A DNA stretch of 35,103 nucleotides, from the NCBI RefSeq assembly GCF_036703385.1, contig NZ_DATNPA010000049.1, forward strand, positions 1-35,103, given 5' to 3'. Numbering within the stretch: position 1 is the first letter of the stretch; every line of letters starts with the position of its first letter. Positions 8,506 through 16,948 of this stretch are shown piece by piece. The notes under the pieces are model-generated. The model saw nothing but the letters and a program-made list of their open reading frames with translations. It searched no databases and was not told the origin of the DNA. This DNA comes from Allocoleopsis sp036703385 (lineage in GTDB: Bacteria > Cyanobacteriota > Cyanobacteriia > Cyanobacteriales > Coleofasciculaceae). Made by a program: the position numbers and the translations under genes.

Positions 8506-8913
8506 CTTTGCCTGCCTCAAGAGGTCATTCGATTTTGGGTGCAAGGATTTTGGATAATGGAATTGTCCCCACCACTGAAAGTCGGGGCTTGAGACCTTTT
8601 TGCTTTTTGGTCAAAAGCTGAGAGTGGGTTTGCCACTAATTACACTCATCAACTTCAAAATTTTAACCGCTAATAATATCATTCTTTAGTTATAGAGTTC
8701 TGCTAGCTAAGTCTATCTGTTGATGCAGGTTCCGTATAGTTGCTTCACTTAAGCTGGGGAAATGAAACTTTGGAATTTTAATGTCGAATTACGGCTGATA
8801 TCGTAATTTTCGAGTATTAGAGTCAGAAATTGGCAAGAACAAGAAACAGTAGCATTAATCTTTTCCAATTTCTAACTTTCAAGGTATAACATCAAAGGAG
8901 AATTTACCTCATC
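8506..8913. other. Intergenic region upstream of manganese catalase
   Basis: 408 bp with no supported gene. About 8589-8625 holds an imperfect hairpin with T-rich loop (GCTTGAGACC...GGTCAAAAGC), possibly the end of the kinase transcript. The rest is AT-rich and presumably carries the catalase promoter. A clear Shine-Dalgarno AAAGGAG lies at 8894-8900, 13 bp before the catalase ATG. Confidence 0.45.
8894..8900 (+). promoter_or_regulatory. Shine-Dalgarno site of manganese catalase gene
   Basis: AAAGGAG, 13 bp before the ATG at 8914. The spacing is slightly long, but this is the only strong site and the ATG at 8938 would be farther away. Confidence 0.5.
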
Positions 8914-9648
8914 ATGTTTTTTCACAAAAAACTAATCATGCATCCGGTGAAGGTGGAGCAGCCAAATCCTCGTTTCGCTCAACTTCTTTTAGAACAGTTT
9001 GGTGGAGCGACAGGAGAACTGACAGCAGCGTTACAGTACTGGGTGCAGTCTTTCCATTGCGAAAATGCTGGTATCCGGGATATGCTCCAAGACATTGCCA
9101 TAGAAGAGTTTAGCCATTTAGAGGTTGTTGGCAGACTCATCGAAAATCACACCAAAAATACCGATCAAACTGAAGCTTACAAGAGTACGCTGTTTTCACT
9201 TCGAGGCATTGGCCCTCACTTTTTAGACGCTCAGGGAAATGCTTGGACAGCTAACTATATCAATGAAGGGGGTGATGTTGTACGGGACTTGCGCTCTGAT
9301 ATTGCCGCTGAAGCAGGAGCGCGTCAGACTTACGAAGAATTAATTAAAATGGCACCCGATCAAGGTAGCAAAGATACTCTTGTTTTTCTGCTAACCCGTG
9401 AGATTTCTCATACCCAAATGTTTATGAAGGCGTTGGAATCGCTGGGTAAGCTCACTGACCCCTTCTTTGGCAATATTCAGCCTGATGAAACCGTTAATCT
9501 TTACTTCAACTTATCGAGTGACGGTCAGGGAGAACCTCTTGGGCCGACTAATCAAGGTTCGGATGAGCGTGGCCCTTGGAACTCGGAGCCGAACTTTGAG
9601 TATATTGCCGATCCCCAACAGCAGATGAAGCAACACGCTCGTCAATAG
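8914..9648 (+). CDS. Manganese catalase
   Basis: 244 residues. A non-haem catalase that dismutes hydrogen peroxide at a di-manganese centre in a four-helix ferritin-like bundle. All metal ligands can be placed by pattern: Glu35 (ATGELTAAL), Glu65 and His68 (IAIEEFSHLE), Glu133 (IAAEAGARQTYEEL), and His166 (REISHTQMF). The C-terminal tail (YFNLSSDGQGE, GPWN) also fits the family. Probably cytoplasmic: there is no signal peptide. It stands alone, with its own ribosome-binding site. A role in oxidative or desiccation stress is inferred from the family. Confidence 0.95.
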   Translation: MFFHKKLIMHPVKVEQPNPRFAQLLLEQFGGATGELTAALQYWVQSFHCENAGIRDMLQDIAIEEFSHLEVVGRLIENHTKNTDQTEAYKSTLFSLRGIGPHFLDAQGNAWTANYINEGGDVVRDLRSDIAAEAGARQTYEELIKMAPDQGSKDTLVFLLTREISHTQMFMKALESLGKLTDPFFGNIQPDETVNLYFNLSSDGQGEPLGPTNQGSDERGPWNSEPNFEYIADPQQQMKQHARQ

Positions 9649-9683
9649 CTAGCTTTAAACAGTGACCAGTGATCACTTATTAG

Positions 9684-9820
9684 TAGACCTCTTGCATAAA
9701 TCCTGGGATGCCCCCTAAATCCCCCAATTTTGGGGGACTTTGAATTCGGTTCCCCCCAGAATTGGCCGGAGCTTTAGTGAGGAGCTAGGGGGGCGAAAAT
9801 CGACTTTCGCAAGAGGTCTA
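9684..9820. mobile_element. MITE-like element with 12-bp inverted ends
   Basis: 137 bp bounded by TAGACCTCTTGC (9684-9695) and its exact inverse (9809-9820). If the outer TA is read as target duplication, the element would be of the IS630/Tc1-mariner non-autonomous type. The inside has nested G/C runs (CCCCCAATTTTGGGGG near 9723) and no coding potential. It splits a short AGTGATCA-type repeat tract. A related end occurs at 24524-24540. The family assignment is inference from the TA and the ends. Confidence 0.65.
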
Positions 9821-9902
9821 GTGATCAGGTTGCATTGTGGGGATTGAACCCCAACATGATACGTACCACCGTCGCTCTCGTAGGGGATTTTTACTGTTAC
9901 CT

Positions 9903-9933
9903 TTCAGTGAGCAGCGACCAACTGTTCACTGAA
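9903..9933 (+). repeat. Hairpin of the AGTGANCAG repeat type
   Basis: TTCAGTGAGCAG (9903-9914) pairs with CTGTTCACTGAA (9922-9933) over 12 bp, one G-U, with a 7-base loop. It belongs to the heptamer-repeat family also seen at 9661-9676. It lies just upstream of a terminator-like hairpin. Confidence 0.5.
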
Positions 9934-9943
9934 CACTGAAAAG

Positions 9944-9975
9944 GCCAGGGAAGTCTTAATTCCCTGGCTTTGTTG
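9944..9975 (+). terminator. Rho-independent-type terminator
   Basis: GCCAGGGAA (9944-9952) pairs with TTCCCTGGC (9960-9968), perfect 9-bp stem, 7-base loop, followed by TTTGTTGTT. It is almost 300 bp downstream of the catalase stop, so it ends either a long catalase transcript or a separate small RNA. Confidence 0.65.
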
Positions 9976-10074
9976 TTAACGAGGAGTTTACACTCAATTA
10001 GAAGCCTTTGATACAGAATTGGTAATTTGGGTGTTTACAATTGTACGAAGTCAATAAAAATTTTAAAGATAGCC

Positions 10075-10971
10075 TTGTCATTCTCATCAGCTTATCTACT
10101 GATATCTCACGGGAGTCGCGACCCACGTCCCCAGCAGGCTATGGAAGAACTGGCTGAGCGGGTAGCGACTCAGTTGGGGCATCGAGAATGGAGACCAGGA
10201 GGACAAGGAGGAAGCAAGTATACGCGCCCCCTTATCTCCCCAATCTCCCATCTCCAACCCCCAAAACCGAGTCAGGAATTATTGCTAAGAACTCGCGATT
10301 GGTCGTTCCAGGTTGAGGCTAAGTTGGTGACGGCGAGAGCGACAATGGTGAGTCGTACTTACTATCCGTTAGTAGGGACAGCCACTTTGGAGCTGGCTGA
10401 GGCTCCATTGCACGAGCAAATTCGGCAATTTGCCAGTGCTGCGCTGGCTGAGGGCTGTAACCATCTTCAGTTGTTGCCTTTGTTCCTGCTGCCGGGAGTG
10501 CATGTGAGGGAGGATATTCCAACAGAAGTGGCTCTGGCACAGCAATATTTAGGTAAAGCGGTGATACTCAATCTACGACCTCATGTCGGGACTCACCCTG
10601 GCTTGGGGAAGTTGCTGGCTAGTCAATGGGCGTTGGTAGACGTTGATGCGAAGATTTTGTTATCTCATGGAAGCCGACGTATAGGTGGAAATGAGCCTGT
10701 GGAGGTAGTGGCACAGCAGTTGGGGGCAGTGGCAGCTTACTGGTCGGTGCAGCCAACACTGGAGGAGCAAGTGAAAGTTTTGGTCGCGGCAGGTCACAAG
10801 CGGATTGGGATTTTACCTTATTTTCTTTTCCCAGGGGGAATTACGGATGCGATCGCACAACGGGTAGGCTCTCTACAGGCTGAGTTCCCTAAGGTGCGGC
10901 TGAATCTGGGTGAACCGATTGGGGTCAGTAGTGAATTAGCAAATTTGATTGTGGATTTGGTTGAACAATGA
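10075..10971 (+). CDS. sirB: Two-domain sirohydrochlorin ferrochelatase (SirB/CbiX-like)
   Basis: Inserts Fe (or Co) into sirohydrochlorin, the last step of siroheme synthesis. Two CbiX-like halves are visible. The first carries LLISHGSRDPRPQ and PGVHVREDIP, with the metal-binding His in each. The second carries LLSHGSRRIGGNEP and a weaker copy of the second motif (LPYFLFPGGITDAI). The frame is open from a TTG at 10027, but the family begins just before SAYLLISHGSR, so the TTG at 10075 (SFSSAYLL...) is preferred, giving about 298 residues. Residues about 36-70 of this form (10180-10270) are a low-complexity in-frame insert. The stop overlaps the cobA start (ATGA), so the two genes are translationally coupled. 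Confidence 0.85.
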   Translation: MSFSSAYLLISHGSRDPRPQQAMEELAERVATQLGHREWRPGGQGGSKYTRPLISPISHLQPPKPSQELLLRTRDWSFQVEAKLVTARATMVSRTYYPLVGTATLELAEAPLHEQIRQFASAALAEGCNHLQLLPLFLLPGVHVREDIPTEVALAQQYLGKAVILNLRPHVGTHPGLGKLLASQWALVDVDAKILLSHGSRRIGGNEPVEVVAQQLGAVAAYWSVQPTLEEQVKVLVAAGHKRIGILPYFLFPGGITDAIAQRVGSLQAEFPKVRLNLGEPIGVSSELANLIVDLVEQ

Positions 10972-11774
10972 GCCACACAGGCACAGAGAATACAGGGGAA
11001 GAGGGGAAAACAGTATTGGGTAAGGTGTATCTGGTGGGTGCAGGGCCAGGAGACCCTGGGCTGATGACGCTCAAAGGGAAGGGATTGTTGGAGTGTGCGG
11101 ATGTGGTTATCTATGATGCTCTCGTCAGTCCCCAAATTTTAGCGATGATTAATCCCTTGGCGGAAAAAATTGATGCGGGCAAGCGTAAGGGACGTCACTC
11201 TAAGTTGCAGGAAGAGACAACTCAGCTGTTGATTGAAAAGGCACAAACTCATGCGATAGTCGTGCGACTCAAGGGCGGTGACCCGTTTATCTTTGGTCGT
11301 GGCGGTGAGGAAATGGAAGATTTGGTGTCTGCTGGGGTGCCTGTGGAAGTGGTGCCAGGGATAACCTCCGGACTGGCTGCACCCGCTTATGCAGGGATTC
11401 CTTTAACACATCGCACTTATAGTTCCTCGGTCACGTTTGTGACGGGTCACGAGTCGGCAGGCAAGTATCGACCCAAGGTAAATTGGAGTGCGATCGCTCA
11501 CGGCTCAGAAACGGTTGTCATTTACATGGGTGTCCACAATTTACCCTACATCGTTGCCGAACTTAGCAAGGCGGGGTTGAGTGACCAGACGCCAGTGGCA
11601 CTCATTCGCTGGGGAACGCGACCCGATCAGGAAGAACTATTTGGTACCTTAGGGACGATTGTGGCGCAGGTGGAGGAAGCCCAGTTTGAAGCCCCTGCGA
11701 TCGCTGTGATTGGGGATGTCGTTCAGTTACATCGTGTTTTAGCAATGGCGGATCGCCCGAAAATACAAAATTAA
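10968..11774 (+). CDS. cobA: Uroporphyrinogen-III C-methyltransferase
   Basis: 268 residues. Adds methyl groups from S-adenosylmethionine to C2 and C7 of uroporphyrinogen III to give precorrin-2, the entry to siroheme and cobalamin. Family motifs: VGAGPGDPG (23-31) for SAM binding, RLKGGDPFIFGRGGEE (100-115), VVPGITS (128-134), IPLTHR, and YMGVHNL near the C-terminus. No CysG-type oxidase/chelatase domain is fused, which matches a separate sirB. The first 16 residues are unlike the family and the true start may be the TTG at codon 17 (LGKVYLVGAG). The 4-bp overlap with sirB shows an operon. Confidence 0.95.
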   Translation: MSHTGTENTGEEGKTVLGKVYLVGAGPGDPGLMTLKGKGLLECADVVIYDALVSPQILAMINPLAEKIDAGKRKGRHSKLQEETTQLLIEKAQTHAIVVRLKGGDPFIFGRGGEEMEDLVSAGVPVEVVPGITSGLAAPAYAGIPLTHRTYSSSVTFVTGHESAGKYRPKVNWSAIAHGSETVVIYMGVHNLPYIVAELSKAGLSDQTPVALIRWGTRPDQEELFGTLGTIVAQVEEAQFEAPAIAVIGDVVQLHRVLAMADRPKIQN

Positions 11775-11938
11775 GTTACGAACAACAGCAGCAGCCTCTT
11801 CCTTGAGGAGAGGTGTACGTTGCGTTGAGCCTGTTTGAGTCCATGATGGCGATTGCTAAGCTTCTAACCTGATAACTCTAGCCCAATCGTTTTGTCTCGT
11901 ACAATCGCTAAAGTAGGGGCGGGGAGGCTTGCGAAGTC

Positions 11939-13726
11939 ATGATTAATCAGGTTTTAAATAATCGTTACCGCATCGTTAGAGTTTTAGGCTCAGGGACTTC
12001 GGGACTCATTTACCTCGCGGCAGATATTCACCATCCCGATTTCCCGGTTTGTGTGATTAGACAGTTAAAGATTCCCAAGAAAAACTCTCTCGCCTTCACC
12101 CGTCTTCGATTTCTGCTGGAACGCAAGTCAGACGTTCTGAACCGATTGGCACAAAATCACCCATCTTCCGAAATATTAGATTATTTTGTGGAAGACCAAA
12201 AGTTCTATTTGGTTGAAGAATATGTTCCAGGTCATCCCTTAAATTCACAAACAGAGTCTAGCCCTTTTCAATCGGAAGACCAAGGGGTTCTCCGGTTGCA
12301 AGAAATGCTCAAAATGCTGGGTTCGACAGATACTCGGAGGGACAAACAGCCGCCGATACCAACCTCTCCTGAAGCAGTATCAGAGACAAATACTGAAAGT
12401 TTACAGCCGACGCCAACTCCGACCTCTGCAACCAATCCTCACAGAGGCTTTTCTCGCAAGCTTCTCTGGCTGATTCTGGCAGGAGCAGTAGCTCTAGGGA
12501 TTGTAGCTGTATTTATGCTGTTGGCTCACAATCAAAGTCAGACGAATGCTAAAACTTATTACAATCAGGGTGTCGAAAAACTGAATAAAGGCGATCGCCG
12601 AGAAGCGATTAAGGATTTCGACCAGGCTATTCGCCTGAATCCGAACAATCCCCTAGCCTATGGCAACCGGGGAAATGCCCATTACGATTTGGGCGATTAC
12701 AAAGCGGCGATCGAGGATTACAGCCAGATGATTCGCCTTGAGCCAAATAAAGCAGGTGCTTACTATAATCGAGGGCTTGCCCGTTACGATTTACAAGATT
12801 GGCAAGGAGCAATTCAGGATTTTAACCAGTTAATTCGGCTCCAGCCCAACGATGCCGATGCTTACTACAAACGTGGTATTACTTACTATGAACTGAAAAA
12901 CTATCGAGCCGCGATTGAAGACTTTAATCAGGTTATTCGACTCAATCCCCAGGATGCCAAGGCTTACATATCCAAGGGGCTGGCGCGTTCTGAGGTGAAT
13001 GAGCAGCAGGAAGCGATGGAGGATTATACCAAAGCTCTTGAGTTAGAGCCTAAGAATGCAAAGGCTTATTACAGCCGAGGGCGATCAAGATTTCTTTTAG
13101 GAGATTATGGAGGAGCTGTAGAGGATTACACCCAGGCTATTGAGTCCGATCCCAAGAATGCTGAAGCGTACACCAATCGCTGTAGCGCTCGGTTAAATCT
13201 GGGAGCTCATCAAGATGCGATCGTAGATTGTACCGAGGCGATCGCACTCAATCCCAACAAGGATGAGCCTTATAATAATCGGTGTATTGCCTACTTCAAT
13301 CTCAAAGACTATCAAAACGCGCTCAAAGATTGTTCTCAAGCGATTCGCTTCAATCCGAACAATGACACGGCTTATAGTAACCGGGGCGATATTCGCCGGA
13401 ATTTAGGAGATAAGCAAGGAGCGCTGGAAGATTACACCCAAGCGATACGGCTAAATTCTAATAACAGTATTGCTTACAGTAATCGGGCGGATGCACGTCG
13501 AGAGTTGGGAGACCAGCAAGGTGCGATCGCAGATTACACGGATGCCATTCGGCTCAATCCCAAAAATGCTTTTGCTTACTATGGTCGAGGCTTAACCCAC
13601 GTCGCGAGCGGAAATAAGTCAGAAGCGATCGCAGATTTTCAGGAAGCTTCAAGACTATTTTTAAACAACGGTCGGATTGGTGGCTATAACGATGCTCAGT
13701 TCCAGCTCAAGAAACTTCAAGGATAG
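11939..13726 (+). CDS. Degenerate kinase N-lobe, transmembrane helix and eleven TPR repeats
   Basis: 595 residues. Residues 1-100 are recognisably the start of a cyanobacterial Ser/Thr kinase (NNRYRIVRVLGSGTSGLIYLA, ...QKFYLVEEYVPGHPL). However, the catalytic Lys position is Arg41 (CVIRQLK), and everything after the hinge, including HRD and DFG, is missing. A Pro/Thr/Ser linker follows (135-170), then one membrane helix (about 175-196) and eleven consecutive 34-residue TPR units (about 204-577), each close to the AYxNRGxAxxxLGDYxxAIxDYxxAIRLNPNN consensus. It cannot be an active kinase. TPRs mediate protein-protein contact; the orientation is likely N-lobe inside, TPRs outside, or the reverse. 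No start ambiguity: ATG at 11939. Confidence 0.9.
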   Translation: MINQVLNNRYRIVRVLGSGTSGLIYLAADIHHPDFPVCVIRQLKIPKKNSLAFTRLRFLLERKSDVLNRLAQNHPSSEILDYFVEDQKFYLVEEYVPGHPLNSQTESSPFQSEDQGVLRLQEMLKMLGSTDTRRDKQPPIPTSPEAVSETNTESLQPTPTPTSATNPHRGFSRKLLWLILAGAVALGIVAVFMLLAHNQSQTNAKTYYNQGVEKLNKGDRREAIKDFDQAIRLNPNNPLAYGNRGNAHYDLGDYKAAIEDYSQMIRLEPNKAGAYYNRGLARYDLQDWQGAIQDFNQLIRLQPNDADAYYKRGITYYELKNYRAAIEDFNQVIRLNPQDAKAYISKGLARSEVNEQQEAMEDYTKALELEPKNAKAYYSRGRSRFLLGDYGGAVEDYTQAIESDPKNAEAYTNRCSARLNLGAHQDAIVDCTEAIALNPNKDEPYNNRCIAYFNLKDYQNALKDCSQAIRFNPNNDTAYSNRGDIRRNLGDKQGALEDYTQAIRLNSNNSIAYSNRADARRELGDQQGAIADYTDAIRLNPKNAFAYYGRGLTHVASGNKSEAIADFQEASRLFLNNGRIGGYNDAQFQLKKLQG

Positions 13727-13767
13727 TATCAACTGATAAGTTTTAATGGAGTGGACTACGGGGCTAC

Positions 13768-13797
13768 GGTAGGGGCACGACATATTGTGCCCCTACC
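13768..13797. repeat. Palindrome between convergent genes, possible bidirectional terminator
   Basis: GGTAGGGGCAC (13768-13778) and GTGCCCCTACC (13787-13797), an 11-bp perfect inverted repeat around GACATATT. It lies between the TPR gene and the oppositely oriented CobW gene. The GGGGCACGAC core recurs near 16755. There is no long T-run, so it may be mainly an interspersed cyanobacterial repeat. Confidence 0.7.
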
Positions 13798-13823
13798 CTG
13801 TGGTCTAGGCATTCGGAGAACCC

Positions 13824-14957
13824 TTATTTACCGAATCCTTTACCACGGCTCTTGGAAGGCAAACAAACGCATTTGTCGATTTGCGATCGCAACGTCTCAT
13901 GATCCAAATTCTGACCAATCAGAACCAGTTGCGTCTTTTTCGGCTTATCGTTCCACTCATCATCCTCAATGGTGAAACGTTTACCGCTGAGGTGGAAGAT
14001 GTGGCGATGCGGACTCTCATCAAACCAAAGAATGCCCTTAGCTCGGAAAATATTGGAGGATAGCTGATTGTCTAGAAAATTCTGAAACTTCCGGATGGCA
14101 AACGGCTTATCACTCTCAAAAGACAGTGAGGTAAATCCATCATTTTCTAGATGATTGGAATGGTGGTGATGCTCGTGAGCATGGTCGTGATGATCATGCT
14201 CACAATCGTGGTCGTGATCATGATGCTCATGGCTATGATCATGATGCTCATGGTCGTGAGCATGATGCTCATGAGCGTGAGCGGATTGCTCCGACTCAAA
14301 ATACTTATCAGTCTCAAACAGACCTACACTGAGAATCAAAGGCAGTGGCACTTGACCTTTTGTCGTGCGCATAATCCTCGCATCGGTTTTGATGTCGCGA
14401 ATCCTAATCTCTAGGGTGTCAACATCGGCTTCATCCACCAGGTCTACCTTATTGAGCAGAATGATGTCACCATAAGCAATCTGGCTGTAGGCGGCTTCAC
14501 TATTGAATAAATCTAAACTGAAATTTTCGCAATCTACTACAGTGACAATGGAATCAAGACGAGTCAAGTCTCTCAGTTCTGTCCCTAAAAAGGTAAGAGC
14601 GACGGGTAGAGGGTCAGCCAAACCCGTCGTTTCCACGACCAGATAATCGACCTTATCTTCGCGTTCTAAGATTTTGTAGACGGCTTCTGCTAAATCATTG
14701 TTAATCGTGCAGCAGATGCAACCATTACTCAGTTCCACCATGTCTTCGCCGGTGGTTACAATCAACTCATTATCAATGCCGATTTCACCAAACTCATTCA
14801 CCAGCACAGCCGTCTTCAGACCCTGCTGATTGGTCAAAATATGGTTGAGGAGAGTGGTCTTGCCGCTACCGAGAAAACCGGTAATGATAGTGACCGGCAA
14901 GCCATGTTTCGGAGCGTCCATTGGCTGAGATTGTTCGGAAGTAACTGCTGATTGCAT
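13824..14957 (-). CDS. COG0523 (CobW-like) GTPase with His-rich metal-binding loop
   Basis: About 377 residues from the preferred ATG. G3E-family GTPase and putative metal chaperone: Walker A GFLGSGKT (27-34), the diagnostic CxCC metal site Cys80-Cys82-Cys83 (NGCICCTINNDL), LVVETTGLADP, and NKVD (169-172). A loop at about 226-269 is almost pure His/Asp/Glu and must bind metal, probably Zn. The CobW C-terminal domain follows (FAIRKFQNFLDNQL, GILWFDE, HLSGKRF). A GTG at 15047 keeps the frame open, but family proteins start near MQSAVTSE, so 14957 is used. The gene is divergent from cysS, a Zn enzyme. Clients of COG0523 proteins vary, so the metal and target are inference. Confidence 0.92.
   Translation of the reverse strand: MQSAVTSEQSQPMDAPKHGLPVTIITGFLGSGKTTLLNHILTNQQGLKTAVLVNEFGEIGIDNELIVTTGEDMVELSNGCICCTINNDLAEAVYKILEREDKVDYLVVETTGLADPLPVALTFLGTELRDLTRLDSIVTVVDCENFSLDLFNSEAAYSQIAYGDIILLNKVDLVDEADVDTLEIRIRDIKTDARIMRTTKGQVPLPLILSVGLFETDKYFESEQSAHAHEHHAHDHEHHDHSHEHHDHDHDCEHDHHDHAHEHHHHSNHLENDGFTSLSFESDKPFAIRKFQNFLDNQLSSNIFRAKGILWFDESPHRHIFHLSGKRFTIEDDEWNDKPKKTQLVLIGQNLDHETLRSQIDKCVCLPSKSRGKGFGK
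14159..14281. repeat. Near-repeat CATGxTCATGA tract encoding the His-rich loop
   Basis: Short CATGATCATGCTCATGG-like units repeat here inside the CobW gene. Repeats of this kind expand and contract by replication slippage, so the loop length is expected to differ between strains. Confidence 0.7.
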
Positions 14958-15275
14958 AGCGTAGCTGTTGAAAACGTCAGAGTATAGAGAGGATAGTGTA
15001 TAGAGGCAATTTACATCGGCAGGAGGATTTTGGCTGAGGTCTTGCACCCCCTACCCATTCGGAAGTTTAATTTCTGGCTAATCGCTGAAGCCTCCCAAGA
15101 GGATTCCCATATAGCTCTTGAGTCCTCTTAAGTGGGTTAAGGCTATTAGCCCGAAAATAAATCGGGCGATTCCGGGTATTGAACATGATGCAAGGTATCA
15201 AATTTTCAAAACTATACCTGCCTTCCCCATTATTGCCGATCTATCCTTATTACTGATTGAACTTTTTACTGTGTC
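14958..15275. other. Divergent intergenic region between CobW gene and cysS
   Basis: 318 bp. One short hairpin, GCCCGA (15149-15154) with TCGGGC (15162-15167) around AAATAAA. I see no palindromic Zur-type box of the TGATAATNATTATCA kind, so zinc control of either gene is not supported from sequence. Confidence 0.45.
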
Positions 15276-16745
15276 ATGACCTTAACCCTGTACAACACCC
15301 TGACTCGTCGCAAAGAACCGTTTGAACCGTTGGAAATTGGCAAAGTGCGGATGTATTGCTGCGGCATCACGGTGTATGACTATTGCCATTTGGGTCATGC
15401 CAGAACTTGCATTGTTTGGGATACGGCGAGACGTTATCTGCAATGGCGCGGCTATGAGGTTCACTATGTGCAGAACTTCACGGATATTGATGACAAAATC
15501 CTCAACCGGGCTCGGCAAGAGGGAACCTCAATGGAAGACGTTTCAGAGCGCTTTATCCAGGCATACTTTGAGGATATGGAGCGGCTGAATGTGAAGAAAG
15601 CCGATGCTTACCCCAGAGCCACTCACACCCTAGATGGGATTAAACGGCTGATTTACGAATTAGAACAGAAAAACTACGCCTACCCAGCGGCGGGTGATGT
15701 CTACTATGCGGTGCGTCAGTTCTCGGAGTATGGGAAGCTTTCAGGACGCAAGTTAGAAGACATGCTCGCAGGAGCCAGTGGACGGGTAAATGTGGAAGAT
15801 TCGGAAGAATCCAAGAAAAAAGACCCGTTTGATTTTGCCTTGTGGAAAGGGGCAAAACCAGGAGAACCATCGTGGGAATCGCCTTGGGGTGCCGGTCGTC
15901 CGGGTTGGCATATCGAGTGTTCGGCGATGATTCGGGAAAAGCTGGGTGAAACGATTGATATTCATACAGGAGGGGCTGACTTAGTTTTCCCCCACCACGA
16001 GAATGAAATCGCCCAATCGGAAGCGGTAACAGGCCAACCTTTAGCTCATTACTGGCTACACACCGCGATGGTGAAAGTGGAGGGTGAGAAGATGGCAAAG
16101 TCGTTGGGTAACTTTATTACTATCCGCGATTTGCTCAATCGTCCAGTTGACCCGATGGCAGTGCGCCTGTTTGTGCTGATGGCACAATATCGCAAGCCGA
16201 TTGATTTTTCTGATGATGCGATCGCATCTGCTACGAATGGTTGGGACACCCTCAAGGATGGGTTGCTGTTCGGTCATCAGTACGCGGCACAATTAGGTTT
16301 GCAGCCAGATGCTGTCGGGGAATCCCAGGCATCGTCCCTACAAGATGAGTTGGTGAGACGTTTTAATGAAGCCGTTGATGATGACTTCAACTTTGCTGGA
16401 GGTTTAGCCGTTTTGTTTGAAGTGGCTAAGGACTTGCGTCGTGAGGGAAATCTCCTAGTCCATGAAGGGAAAACCCAAATGTCGCCTACAGAGCTAGAAA
16501 AGCAGTGGCATACCCTGGTAATGCTGGCAAATGTGTTTGGGTTAGAAGCGCAACCCGATGAGGTCGCTGAAGAATCGGCTGATGATATCAGCGCGGCTGA
16601 AATTGAGGCACTGATTCAACAACGTGCACAAGCGCGGAAAGCCAAGAACTTTGCTGAGGGCGATCGCATCCGCAACGAACTTCAATCCAAGGGCATTACC
16701 CTAATCGATAAGCCTGGTGGCGTGACAATTTGGCATCGTGATTAA
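15276..16745 (+). CDS. cysS: Cysteinyl-tRNA synthetase
   Basis: 489 residues, full length. Class I synthetase that charges tRNA-Cys. The HIGH motif is HLGH (38-41) and the KMSKS motif is KMAKS (272-276). The active-site Zn ligands can be placed at Cys29 (MYCCGITVYD), Cys215 (HIECSAM), His240 and Glu244 (PHHENE). The C-terminal anticodon/DALR part ends GVTIWHRD. The ATG start is supported by MTLTLYNTLTRRKE. It is monocistronic. Confidence 0.97.
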   Translation: MTLTLYNTLTRRKEPFEPLEIGKVRMYCCGITVYDYCHLGHARTCIVWDTARRYLQWRGYEVHYVQNFTDIDDKILNRARQEGTSMEDVSERFIQAYFEDMERLNVKKADAYPRATHTLDGIKRLIYELEQKNYAYPAAGDVYYAVRQFSEYGKLSGRKLEDMLAGASGRVNVEDSEESKKKDPFDFALWKGAKPGEPSWESPWGAGRPGWHIECSAMIREKLGETIDIHTGGADLVFPHHENEIAQSEAVTGQPLAHYWLHTAMVKVEGEKMAKSLGNFITIRDLLNRPVDPMAVRLFVLMAQYRKPIDFSDDAIASATNGWDTLKDGLLFGHQYAAQLGLQPDAVGESQASSLQDELVRRFNEAVDDDFNFAGGLAVLFEVAKDLRREGNLLVHEGKTQMSPTELEKQWHTLVMLANVFGLEAQPDEVAEESADDISAAEIEALIQQRAQARKAKNFAEGDRIRNELQSKGITLIDKPGGVTIWHRD

Positions 16746-16754
16746 CGGTGTAGA

Positions 16755-16773
16755 GGCACGACATTATCGTGCC
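16755..16773. repeat. Short palindrome after cysS
   Basis: GGCACGA (16755-16761) and TCGTGCC (16767-16773) around CATTA. It is a shorter relative of the palindrome at 13768-13797. Position 13 bp after the cysS stop suits a terminator, but no T-run follows. Confidence 0.55.
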
Positions 16774-16948
16774 CTTATAAGCAGCGCCGCGATCATCTAT
16801 ATGCATATAAGGCTTATTTTGTCAATTATTCGGAACTAAATGCCTGCTACACATACTTACTTGTTCCCCCTTACGCCCCTAGCCCTGCCTTAACAAGGGG
16901 AGCTGGGGGGTGTGGGATGTACACTTGAAACATTCTCTATTTATTGGG

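Larger units (their letters stand above)
9649..10074. other. Repeat-rich intergenic region after manganese catalase
   Basis: Holds heptamer-like AGTGACCAGTGATCAC repeats (9661-9676), a 137-bp MITE-like element (9684-9820), a second AGTGATCAG unit (9820-9828), two hairpins (9903-9933 and 9944-9968) and the leader of sirB. No protein gene is supported. Confidence 0.6.

Noticed and set aside
9833..9860. tRNA T-arm-like GGGGATTGAACCCC
   Set aside because: The loop is six bases and no acceptor, D or anticodon arms fit around it.
14151..14414. Met/Val-rich plus-strand frame inside the CobW gene
   Set aside because: It is the antisense reading of the His-codon repeat tract.
14958..15275. Possible Zur box between the CobW gene and cysS
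   Set aside because: No AT-rich palindrome of the expected form could be found; the only hairpin is a short G/C repeat.
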